Origin: an uncultured Draconibacterium sp.
GTDB lineage: Bacteria; Bacteroidota; Bacteroidia; Bacteroidales; Prolixibacteraceae
Direction of reading: 5' to 3'
Assembly (NCBI RefSeq): GCF_963675065.1
Contig: NZ_OY775905.1
Location: 756,501 to 820,500, forward strand
Length of the DNA stretch: 64,000 nt
How positions within the stretch are numbered: position 1 is the first letter of the stretch; each line of letters begins with the position of its first letter. Positions 19,096 through 28,224 of the stretch are shown piece after piece. Position numbers and translations under genes: made by a program. The notes under the pieces were generated by a model. It saw only the letters and a program-made list of their open reading frames with translations. It was not told where the DNA came from and ran no database searches.

Positions 19096-21024
19096 ATGCT
19101 CAAAAACAATCTCTTCATTTTTGTTTTGGTTTGTATAGTTGTGGTTTCATGCAGCAATAGCAACAAAAGAAATGATGATACCACTTATTCAAATAGCCAC
19201 AAAACTTCATCAAACTCATCTCGATGGATTGACACTTTAATTACAAGGGTTGCCAACAACGACATAAATATTTACGATCCCGACATTTTTCTGAAAAACC
19301 TTATTAATGACACCTTACGTATAAATGAGTTATTAAAATACAGCACCGAAAACAAAAATTTTTCAGCCCGCTCTTTTGCCCTAAACCTATTGGGTAAAAA
19401 CAGACGCCTAAATAGCGATTATTCCATGTCAATTCAGTTTCATAAACAGGCCTACCAGGCAGCACTTTTGGCTAATAATGATTACCTGGAGGCACAATCG
19501 TTAAATTTAATGGGAGTAGTTTACCGCCGACGTTCAGCAATAAAAACGGCACTCGAATACTACAACCGAGCTCTTCGGGTAGCCGAAGGCAGTACTAATT
19601 CTGACAACTACATGCAAAAAAGCATTGCAATTTCTACCGAAGGAATTGGAGGTTTATATCGGGCACTGGGTCAATATGAAGAAGCTATTCTCTTTTATAA
19701 AAAATCGTTGCATTATGAAGAGCAGCTCAATAGTTTGTTGGGCATGAGTATAAACCACCACAATATTGGGAAAACTTACGGATTAATGGGCGAATATAAC
19801 TCGGCACTTTACCACCATAATCAATCGCTAGAGTACAACAATAAAATGAACTCAGTTTTTGGCATGGCAATTTGTTACAACAGCCTGGGAAATATAGCCA
19901 TGCAACAAAACCAAATAGACAAAGCCTATAATTATTTTGTACCTGCCCTTCAAATGGCAAAGCAAGTGAGCGATAGCACGTACATTATAAACTCGTGCAG
20001 CAATTTGGGGTGGTACCATCTTAAAAAACAAAATATCGACAGCACGTTATTTTACCTTAATACTGCCATTGGTATTGCAAAAAGAATTGGCTACAAAGCT
20101 GCCTTACTACAAAATTATAATAAACTGGCAGAGCTTGAGCAATTGCAGGGCAATTATCAGAAAGCCATAGAATACTTTAAAATTTCGGATACTTACAGCA
20201 ACGAAATTGCCACCGAAAAAAACAAACAGTACATTGCCGACATAACCATATTACACGACATTGAAAACCACAAACGTACAATAGACCAACTTGAACATGA
20301 TGCTGTTCTGAACAAAAAAATGCAAACCAGCAAAAACATTGTTATAGCCCTTTTAACCCTGGTAGCAGGAATTCTTATTTTCCTGATTTTCCAGAAATTA
20401 CAAGCCGGCAAAAAGAACAAAATCATTCATAAACAAAAAGAAAACATGCTAAACATGCAACTGAAGCTTAAAGCCTTGCAAAACGAAAATCTTACAGCCG
20501 AGAACAAACAAAGGGAAGCAGAAAAGCAAATGCTTCAACGAGAATTAAAAACAAAAGAAATGGCACGAAGAAACGAGATAAAGGCCATGCAAAACGAAAT
20601 AGACCATAAAAACCGGGAGCTGGCAACTGCCGCCGCCTACGCCATAAAAAAGAACGAAAGCACCTATGCCCTCTTAAACAGTATCGGGAAAATAAAGAAA
20701 AATGCGAACGATACCTCAATTCTTGACAAACTAAAAAAGGAGATTGAAAACCAGATTGATACCGAAGCCGACTGGGAAAACTTCTGTCTGCATTTCGAGG
20801 AAGTTCACCCCAATTACTTCAAAAAGTTGAAAGAAAAACAAACCGACCTTACCAAAAACGAATTACGCCTGTGCTCGTACCTTATAATGAACTTAAGCGA
20901 TAAAGAAATTGCGCTTCTTTCATTTTCTTCGCCTGGCACCATTCAAAAAGCAAAATACCGTTTAAAAAAGAAATTCCGTTTATCTGCCAACGAAAAACTA
21001 TTCGATTATTTATTGGAGATATAG
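19096..21024 (+). CDS. TPR membrane regulator with C-terminal LuxR-like DNA-binding domain (lipoprotein-type N-terminus)
   Basis: The 642-residue product opens with a signal ending in VVSCS (Cys near residue 19), so I chose the ATG at 19096 over the frame start at 18997. Tandem tetratricopeptide repeats fill about 95-380. A transmembrane helix near 415-435 (IVIALLTLVAGILIFLIF) is followed by a long coiled coil and a terminal helix-turn-helix (LTKNELRLCSYLIMNLSDKEIALLS, then TIQKAKYRLKKKF). This layout is widespread in Bacteroidota. It is thought to link periplasmic or protein-protein sensing to transcription from the membrane. The neighbouring lipoprotein and 868-residue secreted protein are plausible targets. 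Confidence 0.85.
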   Translation: MLKNNLFIFVLVCIVVVSCSNSNKRNDDTTYSNSHKTSSNSSRWIDTLITRVANNDINIYDPDIFLKNLINDTLRINELLKYSTENKNFSARSFALNLLGKNRRLNSDYSMSIQFHKQAYQAALLANNDYLEAQSLNLMGVVYRRRSAIKTALEYYNRALRVAEGSTNSDNYMQKSIAISTEGIGGLYRALGQYEEAILFYKKSLHYEEQLNSLLGMSINHHNIGKTYGLMGEYNSALYHHNQSLEYNNKMNSVFGMAICYNSLGNIAMQQNQIDKAYNYFVPALQMAKQVSDSTYIINSCSNLGWYHLKKQNIDSTLFYLNTAIGIAKRIGYKAALLQNYNKLAELEQLQGNYQKAIEYFKISDTYSNEIATEKNKQYIADITILHDIENHKRTIDQLEHDAVLNKKMQTSKNIVIALLTLVAGILIFLIFQKLQAGKKNKIIHKQKENMLNMQLKLKALQNENLTAENKQREAEKQMLQRELKTKEMARRNEIKAMQNEIDHKNRELATAAAYAIKKNESTYALLNSIGKIKKNANDTSILDKLKKEIENQIDTEADWENFCLHFEEVHPNYFKKLKEKQTDLTKNELRLCSYLIMNLSDKEIALLSFSSPGTIQKAKYRLKKKFRLSANEKLFDYLLEI

Positions 21025-21141
21025 CCCCGCATTCCCAGGCATAAACTCCAGGCAAATATATTCTGTCTTTATCTCCTCCCATATACTTGGCGAACTCGCC
21101 TTTTGCTAAAAAATGGATAGTATGCAGCAATTTTCGCATTT

Positions 21142-21175
21142 TGTCCGGTTTTTTCGTATGAGATGTCCGGTTTTT
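21142..21175. promoter_or_regulatory. Two TGTCCGGTTTTT direct repeats upstream of the 21268 lipoprotein gene
   Basis: TGTCCGGTTTTTT at 21142-21154 and TGTCCGGTTTTT at 21164-21175 are in the same orientation, 22 bp apart (two helical turns), about 95-125 bp before the start codon. The spacing fits binding of a dimeric activator on one DNA face. The adjacent TPR/LuxR-like protein is a candidate binder, by inference. Confidence 0.5.
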
Positions 21176-21267
21176 GTCGGGGGCACATTTTCGTTTTTTA
21201 ATGCTTTTGTTACAAACTTTGTTTCAACACTTTTTTTTAACAACCAACAAATTAAAAAACAAGAAAA

Positions 21268-21663
21268 ATGACAAAACTTACCTTCTTTCTTTTATGCATT
21301 TCTTTTTTAATGGCCTGCGGTCAAAGTAAAAACACAAAAAAGGAAGCACAAGAACTTCTGCAAGAAATGAGCGAAACAACTCAAACACCCACTCCTGAAG
21401 AAGCAAAAAACTGCGAAGAATTTATAGACCAGTACGAAAAGTGGACCGACGATTACGTGAAACTAATGGAAAAGTACCAAAAAAACCCGATGGATGCCGA
21501 GCTAATGAACAAGTACATGCAACTTGCTCAGGAAGGATCGAACTGGTTGCTTCAGTGGAACGGAAAACTTGCAATGTGTGCTTCCCACGAGAAATACCAA
21601 AAACGGTTCGACGAGATTTCGGAGAAAATGGATAAAAAAATGAAAGAGTTAGGACTGGATTAA
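21268..21663 (+). CDS. Small lipoprotein of unknown function
   Basis: A 131-residue product with lipoprotein signal ending LMACG (Cys17). The mature part is acidic and helical, with two Cys (in KNCEEF and LAMCASHE) and a C-terminal coiled coil (EKYQKRFDEISEKMDKKMKELG). I do not recognise the family. It is 21 bp before the 868-residue secreted protein, so both are probably on one transcript, likely controlled by the direct repeats upstream. Confidence 0.8.
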   Translation: MTKLTFFLLCISFLMACGQSKNTKKEAQELLQEMSETTQTPTPEEAKNCEEFIDQYEKWTDDYVKLMEKYQKNPMDAELMNKYMQLAQEGSNWLLQWNGKLAMCASHEKYQKRFDEISEKMDKKMKELGLD

Positions 21664-21684
21664 AAACAACTAAAAAACTTAACA

Positions 21685-24291
21685 ATGAAACTAAAAAACA
21701 CCATTCTTTCTTTATGCTGTGTTTTCGCGTTTTCGCTAACAATACACGCACAGCAAAAACTTTCCGACTACACATCAGTTGTGCGGAAAATTGATTTTCA
21801 GCCTGAAAAAACTCAACTATCGCCCGTTGCACTAAGGGCCATACAACAAGGCGAGGTTGCCGGCGAGTTTAAAGGCGTTCGCGAGGAGTTTACTTCGAAA
21901 GTAAAGATGCTTACACCGGCACAAAAGGCCGCAGTTCAGCAAGGAATGAAATCCGACGGAGTAGTAAACACTGTCGATCTAGCAACATTTTCGCCAAACC
22001 CCGAAAATATTTATGTTGATCCGGCCAGCGATCTGGTTATGCAATTTGCGCCGGTTGCCGATGGAGAATTAATGGTACTACAGCCACAACTAAATATGGT
22101 ATTCGAAGAATTTACCATTCCTGATCAGGAGGTAGGCCTTACCCTTGCAAACACCAGCGAAACCATGCCCAATACCGATGTAAAAAGCACGAAAAGTGGA
22201 AATAACTACGACATGGTAATGGAATTTGACAGCACCACTTTTGAAGTACAAGAGAATGGCGTTACCATGAAGGTTGCACTAGTGGGGTCGATAGCTTTTG
22301 CGAACCCACGAATTGAGGGACATTACTCAAAAAACAACGGCTACAAATTTGTATTTAAAACCGGCGAGCAGATTAACATGAAAGTATATGCCGAAATGAA
22401 ATACAAAAAGGAAATTGAAGAACCAATTTGGGGGTTCAAAATCAAGGCAGGAGATTATGGACAAGTAGATTTAGGCGTGTTTATGGTAATCGATCTGGAA
22501 GGAAAAGTAAACCTTGAAGTACGCGTCGATCAGGGATTTGAAATTGAAGCTGGCTTACGTGGAAATACAACCTATTATTTTCCAACCGGAATTCGCCCCG
22601 TTATTGAGGTAAACAATTGGTGCGATATTGACTACACCATGGCTGGCGAAATTAAAGCATTTGCCGGAGTAAAATGTAAAACCAAACTAAAAGTTAAAGG
22701 CTATAAAGTACTCGAAGTTTCGGCAAAAACAGGAATGGAAGGAAAAGTTGAAACCGATGGCAAACATTTGGTAGCAGATATAGGTATGCGAATGAAGATA
22801 AATGCGAATGCCTTATCGAAAAATTTTACCCTGTTAGACAAGTACTACTCTTTCTTTCAAACACGCGAGCTCGACTATGGGAACTACAAAATGGAAATTC
22901 TGGAAGCATGTGCTTACGGCGATTATGTGGTTGGACACATTGAAACTATCGACTCTCACCAGCCATACACAGGAAACCTTAGCGTTAGCCTACAAAAGGC
23001 TAATGGCAGCTCAGTAGATTTTCCGTGCACAAGTAACAACGATGGATATTTTGCCATAAGAAATGTACCAATGAAAAAAGGCGACAAGGTTGCCATAAAG
23101 ATTCCCGGGGTAGCCAACCTAAGCGAAGCAATATCGCCCAGTATCCCGTTTAATGAAATTAAGTTAATGTATGCGGATTACTATACCAATAAAGTTAACG
23201 GCATGATAGCCGGAAAAGTAAGCCAATACAAACACTTGCTCCCCAGCCAAGGAAACAATGCCAATGCAGCAGCTATCGCCGCCATAAATCAAACAAACCC
23301 AGCAATAAATAGCTCCGTTTTAATACAGCATAACAATATTCAAAAACTAATAAACAACTTTAAAAATAGTATAGTAGCTTACAAAGGAGAGGTTAGTGTA
23401 AATGTTCGAAATCTACCCGTGGCCACACCTATTGGGGCATCAAATAATTCAGAAAGCAAAAGCACTAAAAATGCTGTGCGTACCATTCCAAAACCTGTAA
23501 GCGCAGTAAAATTTAAGGCACCTGTTTCGGCAAGTAAAGCTGTCAACAGTACAAAACATTTGAAGAATAACAGTACAACTGTTTCGTCGCCACTTGGCAT
23601 TTTTACCATTAACAATATCGACCTAAAACCCGGCGACAAAGTTCAGGCAAAGGCCATAATTGAGGGCTTCGAAGTAAAATCGGAATGGCTTATAACCGAC
23701 GGACTATTAGTTACGCCCATTGCCACCGAAGAGCTTACCTCATCAATGGAGCCTAGAAGAAAAACCGTAAGTGCTAAACAATCGGTTGCGATAGTGAGTG
23801 CTCTGCGTTCAAACTTAGCTCCAACCGGAAAAGTACATATGGTGCTTGGCCAGGATATGATACATGATGCCATTGCACAACCCTACAGCCAGGTTAGTGG
23901 TTTTAACCAACTTAAAAAACCGTTTCTGTGGTTCGACAAACAAACAGATTTAGTACCTATACCCAACAGCAATGGCGTTTCGCTGGCCAAAACCGGCGAA
24001 TGGTCGGCAGGTGTAAACTACACGGGTATACCCAATGAGTTCAGCCCCTTTGCCACCGGGAGTCATGCATTCGAAATGGTCTCGTATAACTACGAAGAAA
24101 TGGAAGTTGGCATCAAATCATATCAGGAAGAATGCCCTGGATGTAAATCGCCTTTAAGTTTTATTGAAGGATTAGATAATAAAGGAAGTTTTGGACTTAA
24201 TAGCCTCAATAACCAACATTTGATACAGGATGCAACAAAAATCCCCAAACAAATTCCAAAACAACAACAGATACAAGGCGTGTATCGTTAA
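21685..24291 (+). CDS. Large secreted protein of unknown function (868 aa)
   Basis: The signal peptide ends at HAQ (about residue 23). The first ~420 residues are mostly beta-rich, with repeated alternating strands (for example DLGVFMVIDLEGKVNLEVRVDQGFEIEAGL), and contain few Cys. A carboxypeptidase-regulatory-like beta domain follows near 425-485 (GHIETIDSHQPYTGNLSVSL, DGYFAIRNVPMKKGDKVAIK). The C-terminal half is low-complexity and Asn/Ser/Lys-rich before a last domain with FDKQTDLVPIPNSNGVSLAKTGEW and a CPGC motif near residue 817. No T9SS sorting domain is visible. I do not recognise a function. It ends at a strong terminator. Confidence 0.8.
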   Translation: MKLKNTILSLCCVFAFSLTIHAQQKLSDYTSVVRKIDFQPEKTQLSPVALRAIQQGEVAGEFKGVREEFTSKVKMLTPAQKAAVQQGMKSDGVVNTVDLATFSPNPENIYVDPASDLVMQFAPVADGELMVLQPQLNMVFEEFTIPDQEVGLTLANTSETMPNTDVKSTKSGNNYDMVMEFDSTTFEVQENGVTMKVALVGSIAFANPRIEGHYSKNNGYKFVFKTGEQINMKVYAEMKYKKEIEEPIWGFKIKAGDYGQVDLGVFMVIDLEGKVNLEVRVDQGFEIEAGLRGNTTYYFPTGIRPVIEVNNWCDIDYTMAGEIKAFAGVKCKTKLKVKGYKVLEVSAKTGMEGKVETDGKHLVADIGMRMKINANALSKNFTLLDKYYSFFQTRELDYGNYKMEILEACAYGDYVVGHIETIDSHQPYTGNLSVSLQKANGSSVDFPCTSNNDGYFAIRNVPMKKGDKVAIKIPGVANLSEAISPSIPFNEIKLMYADYYTNKVNGMIAGKVSQYKHLLPSQGNNANAAAIAAINQTNPAINSSVLIQHNNIQKLINNFKNSIVAYKGEVSVNVRNLPVATPIGASNNSESKSTKNAVRTIPKPVSAVKFKAPVSASKAVNSTKHLKNNSTTVSSPLGIFTINNIDLKPGDKVQAKAIIEGFEVKSEWLITDGLLVTPIATEELTSSMEPRRKTVSAKQSVAIVSALRSNLAPTGKVHMVLGQDMIHDAIAQPYSQVSGFNQLKKPFLWFDKQTDLVPIPNSNGVSLAKTGEWSAGVNYTGIPNEFSPFATGSHAFEMVSYNYEEMEVGIKSYQEECPGCKSPLSFIEGLDNKGSFGLNSLNNQHLIQDATKIPKQIPKQQQIQGVYR

Positions 24292-24311
24292 GACTCAATC
24301 CACATTTAGCC

Positions 24312-24350
24312 AAAGAGGCTGTCCGCACACTGCTTGGACAGCCTCTTTGT
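24312..24350. terminator. Intrinsic terminator between the 868-aa secreted protein and asd
   Basis: AAAGAGGCTGTCC and GGACAGCCTCTTT form a perfect 13-bp stem with an 11-nt loop. A and T runs flank it, so it can serve both convergent genes. Confidence 0.85.
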
Positions 24351-24429
24351 ACTATTTGCATTTATTACAAACTAACAAGTTTGTTTCTGTAACTTCAGTT
24401 ATCGCATTTTAATGGATATATTATCCAGA

Positions 24430-25443
24430 TTACGACTTTACTTCTCCGTTAGCAACCAGCCACTCAGCAATCTGAACTGCATTAAGCGCTGCTCCTTTTT
24501 TAATCTGATCGCCAACACACCAGAAAGTAATGCTGTTCGGGTCGGTAACATCCTGGCGGATACGCCCAACATAAACATCGTCTTTACCTGAAACAAACAA
24601 CGGCATCGGATACTCGTTTTTCGCAGGATTGTCGATCACTGTTAACCCTTCAAATGCTTCGAAAGCTTTTGTTACTTCTTCTGCTGTCAGTGGTTTTTCA
24701 GTCTCCACCCAGATAGCTTCCGAGTGTGCACGCGCTACAGGAATACGTACACAAGTTGCGCTTACCTCTGCGTCGGTGTGCATAATTTTTTTAGTCTCCC
24801 AGTTCATTTTCATTTCCTCCTTGGTGTAATCATTATCAAGGAAAACATCGATGTGTGGGATGATATTCATGGCCAACTGATGCGAAAATTTCTCCACTTT
24901 CGCGGGCTTGCCTTCTGCTATAGATTTAACCTGATCTTCCAGCTCGGCAATTCCCTGTGCGCCGGCACCACTTGCTGCCTGGTAGGTAGCCACGCGAACA
25001 CGTTTGATCTTCGATAGGTTCTCAATCGGTTTCAACGCCACAACCATCTGTATAGTTGAACAGTTTGGATTGGCAATAATATTACGCGGACGGTTTTTTG
25101 AATCTTCAGGATTTACTTCAGGCACTACCAGCGGCACATCGTCGACATAACGGAATGCGCTCGAGTTGTCGATCATAATTGCACCGTGTTTGGTAATGGT
25201 TTCAGCATATTCTTTCGAAACACCGGCACCTGCGGAAGTCAGGGCAATATCAATATCTTTAAAATCGTCGCCGTGTTTGAGTTCTTTAACTGTAAGCTGT
25301 TTACCCTTAAATTCGTAAGTTTTGCCGGCACTTCTTGCCGAACCAAAAATTACCAACTCATCCATAGGAAAATCTCTTTCAGCAAGCACTTTCAGGAACT
25401 CCTGTCCAACAGCGCCGCTCACTCCAACAATTGCAACTTTCAT
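24430..25443 (-). CDS. asd: Aspartate-semialdehyde dehydrogenase
   Basis: The 337-residue product begins with an NADP-binding motif (VAIVGVSGAVGQEFLKVL). It has the catalytic Cys in NPNCSTIQMV and the substrate-binding region around VRIPVARAHSE. It reduces aspartyl phosphate to aspartate semialdehyde, the second step toward lysine, threonine, methionine and diaminopimelate. The aspartokinase for step one is also in this window, at 42501-43817, but is not linked. A -7 box lies just upstream. Confidence 0.97.
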   Translation of the reverse strand: MKVAIVGVSGAVGQEFLKVLAERDFPMDELVIFGSARSAGKTYEFKGKQLTVKELKHGDDFKDIDIALTSAGAGVSKEYAETITKHGAIMIDNSSAFRYVDDVPLVVPEVNPEDSKNRPRNIIANPNCSTIQMVVALKPIENLSKIKRVRVATYQAASGAGAQGIAELEDQVKSIAEGKPAKVEKFSHQLAMNIIPHIDVFLDNDYTKEEMKMNWETKKIMHTDAEVSATCVRIPVARAHSEAIWVETEKPLTAEEVTKAFEAFEGLTVIDNPAKNEYPMPLFVSGKDDVYVGRIRQDVTDPNSITFWCVGDQIKKGAALNAVQIAEWLVANGEVKS

Positions 25444-25490
25444 GTTTGATTTTTTAAAAAATTTATAGTCTTTTCTGTCTAAATGTGCGT

Positions 25491-25498
25491 CAAAGTTA
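25491..25498 (-). promoter_or_regulatory. Bacteroidota -7 box for asd
   Basis: On the minus strand the sequence is TAACTTTG, matching TAnnTTTG, 47 bp upstream of the asd ATG. The divergent gene at 25525 would share this 81-bp intergenic region. Confidence 0.6.
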
Positions 25499-25524
25499 GT
25501 ATTTTGCTTCTAATTGTAAATGCT

Positions 25525-26964
25525 ATGAAACCCAATCTTCTAAAATTATTAACATACTCTTTCATCCTGTTTTTCAACCCGATAAATGCACAGGAAATCT
25601 GGCACGAAAGTTTTGCTGTTCCCGACAAAGGCGTTTGGGGAAATAGCGGTGGATCCGGTATCATTTCTGATTTTAGTGGAATCACAAAATGGACACTCGA
25701 TTTTAGCCAGATCATTCTCGAAAACGAAGATGACTATGCTAAAACGGTTACAACTTCCGGCGGGCGTTTTGAGTGTGTTGATATAAATGGAGAGGTAGTT
25801 TGGCGTTCGGAAATTATAGATATTACCACCTTTAAGAATATCACCATTCAACTTGACGCCAACGAAACCGGTAGCAGCACCAATGAAGAACAGAAATACT
25901 TAAAAGCATTTTTTATTCTCGATCAGGGAGAAGAACAAGCTTTTGAAACCAACGGCGATAATTGGGGGAACTGGGGGCAGGCTGTTGCCAGTCAAACCGG
26001 GCTTGTTGGAAATAAATTACAAATCGTGGTTTATATGAATAACCATTACGCATCAAACAAAGTTATCCTTGATGAAGTGACTGTTTCTGGTGAAGAAAAA
26101 AATCCGGTTATTATCGAGAAAGGCGATGTTGTATTGAACGAGGTGCTTTTTAACCCGGTTCCCGATGGCGACGATTATGTGGAGATTTACAACAACTCTA
26201 CAAAAGAGATCCCTCTGAATAAACTCTACCTGGCTTCGCGCGATAACGATATGGAACTTACGCAAGTGTATGCGCTCACCAGCGAAAGAGAGAAACTATT
26301 GCCATCAGAATATCTTGCGCTTACCAAAGATACACTTGGTGTTTTTCCGTGGTTCGCGATTAACGGCCCGGAATGTTTTCTGCAAATGGAAAAATTCCCT
26401 TCGTTTAATAACGATGATGATTACGTGGTTCTGCTAAACAGCGATATGGAAATCATCGATGAATTTTACTACTACGAAAAAATGCATTCACCAATTTTTT
26501 ACGACCGCGAGGGAATTGCACTCGAACGTATTTCCTTTTCGGCACCAACAAACGATATAACAAACTGGCACTCGGCATCTACACAATCGGGATATGGAAC
26601 ACCGGGCTACCAGAACTCACAATTCACAAATGAGGAAGCAAAAAAAATATCGGTTACTTTTCAACCGGAAGCTTTTTCACCGAATAATGACGGTTATAAC
26701 GACAATTACTCAATCGATCTTTCGATGGACAGCCCCGGATATATTTGTAATATTCTGGTATTCGATTCCGCCGGGCGCCGACTGTGTAAACTGTCCGACA
26801 ATGCGGTTTTGGGAACGCACGAACAAATTAGCTGGAATGGAAAGGACGAGAATGGAAATCAGTTACCAACCGGCCCCTATATTGTTATGGTTGAAGTTTT
26901 TAATACCGACGGGACAGTGGAGCGTTTTAAAGACGGAGTGGTTTTAACTGACAGGTTTGAATAA
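25525..26964 (+). CDS. Secreted lamin-tail-domain protein with gliding-motility/T9SS-like C-terminus
   Basis: The 479-residue product starts at the ATG at 25525: its signal peptide (MKPNLLKLLTYSFILFFNPINA) begins there, and the upstream in-frame ATG at 25483 would overlap the asd promoter. Residues about 30-190 form a beta-sandwich of unknown type. A lamin-tail-like domain follows (about 200-330; VVLNEVLFNPVPDGDDYVEIYN). The C-terminal ~90 residues (FSPNNDGYNDNYSIDL, then LPTGPYIVMVEVF) match the gliding-motility C-terminal/FlgD-Ig family seen on T9SS type B cargo. It is probably surface-located; function unknown. Confidence 0.82.
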   Translation: MKPNLLKLLTYSFILFFNPINAQEIWHESFAVPDKGVWGNSGGSGIISDFSGITKWTLDFSQIILENEDDYAKTVTTSGGRFECVDINGEVVWRSEIIDITTFKNITIQLDANETGSSTNEEQKYLKAFFILDQGEEQAFETNGDNWGNWGQAVASQTGLVGNKLQIVVYMNNHYASNKVILDEVTVSGEEKNPVIIEKGDVVLNEVLFNPVPDGDDYVEIYNNSTKEIPLNKLYLASRDNDMELTQVYALTSEREKLLPSEYLALTKDTLGVFPWFAINGPECFLQMEKFPSFNNDDDYVVLLNSDMEIIDEFYYYEKMHSPIFYDREGIALERISFSAPTNDITNWHSASTQSGYGTPGYQNSQFTNEEAKKISVTFQPEAFSPNNDGYNDNYSIDLSMDSPGYICNILVFDSAGRRLCKLSDNAVLGTHEQISWNGKDENGNQLPTGPYIVMVEVFNTDGTVERFKDGVVLTDRFE

Positions 26965-26969
26965 TTTTA

Positions 26970-27096
26970 CACCGTGGCTTCAGCCCGGTGATTTCACTAT
27001 AACAATGGAAAATCGGCTTTAGCCTTTAAAATACATTAACGGCTGAAGCCAAGTTAAATAGGAAATTTTAAAATTGCCAAGCTAAAGCATGGCACA
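26970..27096. repeat. Cluster of four short palindromes of the GGCTNNAGCC type (REP-like)
   Basis: The non-coding gap holds CACCG-TGGCTTCAGCC-CGGTG (about 26970-26989), CGGCTTTAGCC (27014-27024), GGCTGAAGCC (27041-27050) and TGCC-AAGCTAAAGC-ATGGCA (about 27075-27094). All have a GGCT/AGCC or GCT/AGC core with 2-3 central bases. Repeated extragenic palindromes of this kind occur in many Bacteroidota genomes. Their copy number elsewhere in this genome cannot be seen. Confidence 0.6.
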
Positions 27097-27102
27097 AAAC
27101 AC

Positions 27103-27123
27103 ATGCCTAATTTGCTTAGGTAT
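27103..27123. promoter_or_regulatory. Inverted repeat upstream of the PadR gene (putative operator)
   Basis: ATGCCTAA (27103-27110), spacer TTTGC, TTAGGTAT (27116-27123): 7 of 8 bases pair. It lies 23 bp before the PadR ATG, the usual place for an autoregulatory PadR operator. Role inferred. Confidence 0.5.
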
Positions 27124-27146
27124 TATATTTTTCATAATTTTAATCC

Positions 27147-27479
27147 ATGCAAAAAAACAACTTGTACAAGGGAAGTCTTTCAACCATAGTGCTTTCGCTG
27201 TTAAAAGAGCAAGGCAAAATGTACGGATACCAGATTACCCGCGAGGTGGAAAGAATTACCAGCGGACAACTTAAAGTTACCGAAGGTGCACTCTACCCTA
27301 CCCTGCACAAACTGGAAGCCAAAGGCTTGTTGAGTGTTGAAATGGCCAAAGTAAACAACCGTGTACGGAAGTATTATTATATCACCGAGAAAGGGAAAAA
27401 AGAAACCGCCAACCTGTTGAATGAAATGAAAAGTTTTATTTCGAACATGGAAGTATTGATTAACCCAAAACTGGCATAA
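27147..27479 (+). CDS. PadR-family transcriptional repressor
   Basis: The 110-residue product is a short PadR protein: a winged helix with LYKGSLSTIVLSLLKEQGKMYGYQI at the start, VTEGALYPTLHKLEAKGLL as recognition helix region, RKYYYITEKGKKE as wing, and a C-terminal dimerisation helix. PadR proteins repress neighbouring genes and release DNA when a ligand, often a drug or antimicrobial, binds. The next gene starts directly after its stop codon, so it heads an operon of three related membrane proteins and an ABC transporter. Confidence 0.94.
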   Translation: MQKNNLYKGSLSTIVLSLLKEQGKMYGYQITREVERITSGQLKVTEGALYPTLHKLEAKGLLSVEMAKVNNRVRKYYYITEKGKKETANLLNEMKSFISNMEVLINPKLA

Positions 27480-28217
27480 ATGAACCGAACCATTACACAA
27501 GAAGAAACCCAACAACTCTTCAAATTTTGCCGCGAACAAAATATCGTTCATTATGATTTACAAGTTGAACTGGTGGATCACCTGGCTTCAGCAATTGAGG
27601 AACAATGGGAAAAATGGCCCGAACTTTCGTTTGAGTTCGCATTAAAACGAGCGTTCAAAAAGTTTGGGCACAACGGATTTCGAAAAATTTATGAAAGTCG
27701 AAAAAACGAACTAAATAAGAAATACACTCATCTGCACTTTAAACATTTCTATAGCTTTTTTCGCTGGCCTCAGATTTTAATCACATTCATACTCAGCTAC
27801 CTGATTTTCAACACAATCATACTAACCGAAAATTTCAGAGTTGTGTATACAATTTTCTTTGCATTTACCATTCCTGCAATGGCTTATTTCTATTTATTCT
27901 GGTTTCCTAAAAAAGGAAAACTTGAGGCAAAAAATAACACTAAGTTTTTGTTGTTGGAAGTACTAAATATGCGATGCAAACAGTTTTGGATGGTGCTGTT
28001 TCTGCCCATGAATATTTTAAATTTCTTTGTCCTGGATAAATCTTCCGAAGGCGGTTGGGAGGGGCTCTCTTTTGATGACATTAAAATGCGTTTATTCATT
28101 CTCGGCCTATCATTTTTGATGGTATGTTTCGGAATTCTGTCGTACAGTTATTCAATTTATGCCTCTCAAAAAATCAAACAACATTTTACTGAGCAATTCC
28201 CCGAATTTGTACAATAG
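27480..28217 (+). CDS. Membrane protein, first of three tandem paralogs
   Basis: A 245-residue protein starting immediately after the PadR stop. The soluble N-terminal domain (about 1-85) carries TITQEETQQLF, then HYDLQVELVDHLASAIEEQW and a KKFGHNGF motif, and is shared with the next two genes. It is followed by four predicted membrane helices (about 95-115, 120-140, 165-185, 205-230) and a short tail QKIKQHFTEQFPEF. No enzyme motif is seen. Its place between a PadR repressor and an ABC exporter suggests a sensor or regulator of the transporter, which is inference. It resembles PadR-associated membrane proteins of DUF1700-like type only loosely. Confidence 0.85.
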   Translation: MNRTITQEETQQLFKFCREQNIVHYDLQVELVDHLASAIEEQWEKWPELSFEFALKRAFKKFGHNGFRKIYESRKNELNKKYTHLHFKHFYSFFRWPQILITFILSYLIFNTIILTENFRVVYTIFFAFTIPAMAYFYLFWFPKKGKLEAKNNTKFLLLEVLNMRCKQFWMVLFLPMNILNFFVLDKSSEGGWEGLSFDDIKMRLFILGLSFLMVCFGILSYSYSIYASQKIKQHFTEQFPEFVQ

Positions 28218-28224
28218 AATAACT

